From NCBI RefSeq assembly GCF_028453695.1, contig NC_135772.1:14198001-14262000 (forward strand): 64,000 nt of DNA. The letters run 5' to 3'. This DNA is from Augochlora pura (taxonomy: Eukaryota > Arthropoda > Insecta > Hymenoptera > Halictidae). The notes under the pieces are model-generated. The model did no database searches. It was not told the DNA's origin and worked only from the letters and a program-made list of their open reading frames with translations. Below, in pieces: positions 61,348 to 64,000 of this stretch (position 1 is the stretch's first letter; each line of letters opens with the position of its first letter). The position numbers and the translations under genes were made by a program.

Positions 61348-63858
61348 TTAAAACAATCCTTCTATTTCGCCATTTTCACTATTCAAGTCCATATCATAAA
61401 TGCATGGCCTGGTAGAAAGCCCCGGCATCATCATTATCTAGAAAAATATTTTCCAATTTAGTATAGATTTTATTTATAAATTTAATAATTTCTTACAGAA
61501 GTCACTTACATCTCCCACCATTGGCACTATAAAACCAGCACCAACAGACACAAATATATCTGTAATATTCAATGTGAATCCTGTAGGAGCACCCTTAATT
61601 GATGCATCACCTGTTAAAGAGTTTGATGTCTTTGCCATGCAAAGGGGCAGTTTATCATACCCTAGTTTGGTGTACGCCTCAATCTTCTTTTGTACCTACA
61701 ATAATGATTATTACATCTACATTAATTTATTTCTTATTATATCTACATTTATACATTATTTGTAAAGATCTTTACCTCTTCTGAAAGAACAACTTCTCCT
61801 GCACCATACATTTCTTTTCCAATGATATTAATTTTTTGTTCGATGCTGATGTTCAAGTCATATAATACTTTGAAATTACTGGGTTTATTCGTAGCAGCTA
61901 TAACTGCATCTGCAAGGGCCGTGGCACCAGCACCGCCTTGCGACCAATGATTGCATATTACTGCATCTGCTGCACCGCTTTCAATAGCAGCTTGCTTTAT
62001 CAATTCTAATTCCGCTTGCGTGTCAGTGCTGAAACGATCGTTATACAATGATTTACTGCTCAGCACACTCTTGAAAGGGTGAATTTTAGAGAAACTTACG
62101 CATGGACGTTAATTGCCACAATAACTGGCACACCAAATTTAATTCCATTACTGATATGCTTCTGCAGATTTGGCAGACCCTTCCTAACTAATTCAAGATT
62201 TTCTTCGGTATATTCCTTTTTCAAGGTAGCACCCGTAGTTACTGGGGGTCCACCACCATGCATTTTCAATGCTCTAACGGTTGCAACAAGCACAACCGCA
62301 TTTGGTATGTGTCCAGATGTTCGGCACTTGATATTGAAGAACTTCTCCATACCGATGTCAGAACCGAATCCAGCTTCTGTTACCACGATACCTTCCGGTC
62401 CGACTAATTTCAACGCAATTGCATCCGCGATAATCGAGGAACAGCCATGAGCGATGTTCGCAAACGGTCCAGCATGGACCATCACCGGAGTTCCTTCCAA
62501 AGATTGCATTAGCGTCGGCTCGATGGCATCTTTTAACAGAATTGCCATCGCTCCAGTCATACCCTACAAACAGGAATATAATCCTTACAAATCAATGGGA
62601 TAATAATTCTATGATTAGAATCGTAATTCTACTAACGAAGTCCTCTGCAGTCAAGGGTTCTCCACTTTTGTTAAATGCTACCACCATGTTGCCGAGTCTT
62701 TCCTTCATATCATCGACACTGGTGGAGAGTGCGAGTATAGCCATTATCTCGGAACCGACGGATATAGTGAAAGATGTTTCACGCATTTTTCCTTTCTCGG
62801 TTGGACTTTGACCGATAGTGATTTTACGCAAGAATCGATCATTCATGTCGATCACTAAAATATATAACTGTTAGTCTGACTTTTTATTTTCACGAATAGA
62901 TTCCGTGAATATTTTAGCTGAAACACCTCTAGTGAAAGGAATGTTCTTCGGATCGATGTCTAATTTTCCAAACTTCTTAATTTCGTCCTCCGTTAAGCTG
63001 TTAGGATCGGTCTTTGCGATACCAAGTTTTTGTAAGCGCCGCAGTTGAATGTTCGAAAACTTCCTTACGCCTTTGATCGTTGGCACAAGTCGGTCGTACA
63101 GAACTTTATCGGATTGAGTGGATTCATGGAAGTATCGGGCATCGATCTGCGCCGCCATCAGATTATTAGCTGCGGTCACAGCATGGATATCTCCGGTTAA
63201 GTGCAAGTTGAATTCCTCCATCGGAATGACCTAAAAATATCGTAATACTTTCGTTTACGTATTATAACATAGAATTGAGAGAATTGACGAACCTGCGAGT
63301 ATCCACCGCCCGCAGCTCCTCCTTTCACACCAAAAGTGGGACCTTGGCTCGGTTGCCTCAAGGTGACAAACGAGTTCTTTCCCTTGTGCGCAGTTAAAGC
63401 TTGCACCAAACCCAACGACGTGGTGCTTTTGCCTTCTCCGAAAGGTGTCGGCGTGATACCAGCAACTACTACTAATTTCCCATTCGGTTGGTTCTTCAGT
63501 CTTTTCAACACGTTCAGACTAATCTTCGCCTTTTTGCTTCCGTAAGGGCTGATCTCGTTCGGCAATAGTTCAATTTCTTCCGCTAAAACTGTAATCGGCT
63601 TCGGCTCTTGACTTCTTGAGATCATTATATCACTGGGAACCGGTGTTTTTGGACTGATCGTCAGAACGTTTAGTTTCCATTTAGTGTCCAGGATTCTGGT
63701 TGCAGATCTTTGAGCCGACACGACTGTGTTTTTCATCAACATGGCTACGGTCATCGGGCCAACTCCTCCAGGCACCGGTGTAATATACGATGCTACTTTC
63801 GCGGCTTCTTCGTAAGCAACGTCTCCTACTAATCGCTGTCCGCACTTCTTTGATGGGT
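61348..63858 (-). CDS. MTHFD1: C-1-tetrahydrofolate synthase MTHFD1 (Drosophila pugilist), 5' end missing
   Basis: A trifunctional enzyme of one-carbon metabolism: methylene-THF dehydrogenase, methenyl-THF cyclohydrolase and 10-formyl-THF synthetase. Seven 3' exons are in the window: 63293-63858, 62927-63230, 62637-62854, 62100-62563, 61776-62028, 61510-61695 and 61348-61437. All are phase-consistent, totalling about 690 codons. The first carries the end of the dehydrogenase domain (RLVGDVAYEEAAKVASYITP, VPGGVGPMTVAMLM). The rest is the complete formyl-THF synthetase with the ATP loop TPTPFGEGKSTTSLGL, RQPSQGPTFGVKGGAAGGGY, EEFNLHLTGDIHA, HAGPFANIAHGCSS and the C-terminus GLSTRPCIYDMDLN. The roughly 220-240 N-terminal residues should lie beyond 64,000; positions 63859-64000 read as intron. 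The - strand poly(A) signal (61217-61222) lies beyond the METTL15 signal, so the convergent 3' UTRs probably overlap. Confidence 0.96.
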
Positions 63859-64000
63859 CTGCAATGGTTTCATATGTTTCAATATTCACTCTGAGTTAAA
63901 TATATTTACTTGATCACTTTATCCGTCGGTGGTAATTTAATCCACGTATGGTGTATTGTCTGGCAGCAATCGATTGTACAGCGGACTCAGGGTCCAATTG
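63859..64000 (-). other. Intron of MTHFD1, open at the window edge
   Basis: The acceptor ccattgcag precedes the exon at 63858. No reading frame in the remaining 142 bp matches the cyclohydrolase/dehydrogenase segment expected next (the WIKxGAxVIDCGIN block). Confidence 0.6.

Noticed and set aside
63913..63960. - strand frame TWIKLPPTDKVIK as a further MTHFD1 exon
   Set aside because: The WIK and IKLP resemblances belong to different parts of the enzyme. The segment reaches a stop at once and does not supply the residues that should precede the 63858 exon.
1..64000. CRISPR arrays, insertion sequences, prophage or horizontally acquired bacterial genes
   Set aside because: All recognised genes are intron-containing or clearly eukaryotic nuclear genes. 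METTL15 is intronless but is the normal animal orthologue. No direct-repeat/spacer array or transposase was seen.

Overview
The window looks like nuclear DNA of an insect, most likely a hymenopteran (bee, ant or wasp). The reasons are short introns (mostly 67-110 bp), GT-AG exon structure, insect-style orthologues, CpG-rich non-coding DNA without obvious CpG depletion, and many CT/GA microsatellites. The order is an inference; no species is claimed.

Layout. Positions 1 to about 33,190 form a gene-poor block with no convincing protein exon. It holds GC-rich low-complexity stretches (about 8.8-12.6 kb and 16.8-17.1 kb), homopolymer and dinucleotide tracts, several degenerate minisatellites, and two small families of dispersed hairpin repeats. 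One weak small-gene candidate with a TATA-like box lies near 12.3 kb. From 33.2 kb onward seven conserved genes are packed closely: PSMD9 (-, proteasome assembly chaperone), IFT70/TTC30 (-, intraflagellar transport), ZCCHC17 (+, nested in an IFT70 intron), EGLN/Hph (+, HIF prolyl hydroxylase with a roughly 10 kb intron), POLE2 (-, DNA polymerase epsilon subunit B), UQCC2 (+, complex III assembly), METTL15 (+, mitochondrial rRNA methyltransferase, overlapping the end of UQCC2) and, as a partial eighth, MTHFD1 (-, C1-tetrahydrofolate synthase, whose 5' part lies beyond the right edge). I worked out exon boundaries by hand; they are phase-consistent and give proteins of normal family length.

Most notable observations. 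(1) POLE2 contains an 89-bp AT-AC intron with exact U12-type 5' splice and branch-site consensus. Only this reading restores the conserved protein across the junction. (2) UQCC2 and METTL15 reading frames overlap on one strand, suggesting a dicistronic mitochondrial transcript. (3) ZCCHC17 sits inside an IFT70 intron on the opposite strand, with its poly(A) signal 15 bp from an IFT70 exon. (4) An exact RFX X-box lies 137 bp upstream of the IFT70 start. (5) An E2F-like site lies upstream of POLE2, and hypoxia-response cores lie upstream of the HIF hydroxylase gene. (6) PSMD9 carries a one-base frameshift in an otherwise intact gene. (7) A CCAAT-containing sequence of about 40 bp is shared between the PSMD9 upstream region and the POLE2/UQCC2 divergent promoter, where it occurs as an inverted pair.

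The genes are functionally mixed housekeeping genes. Adjacent genes share divergent promoters or convergent 3' ends rather than a common pathway.
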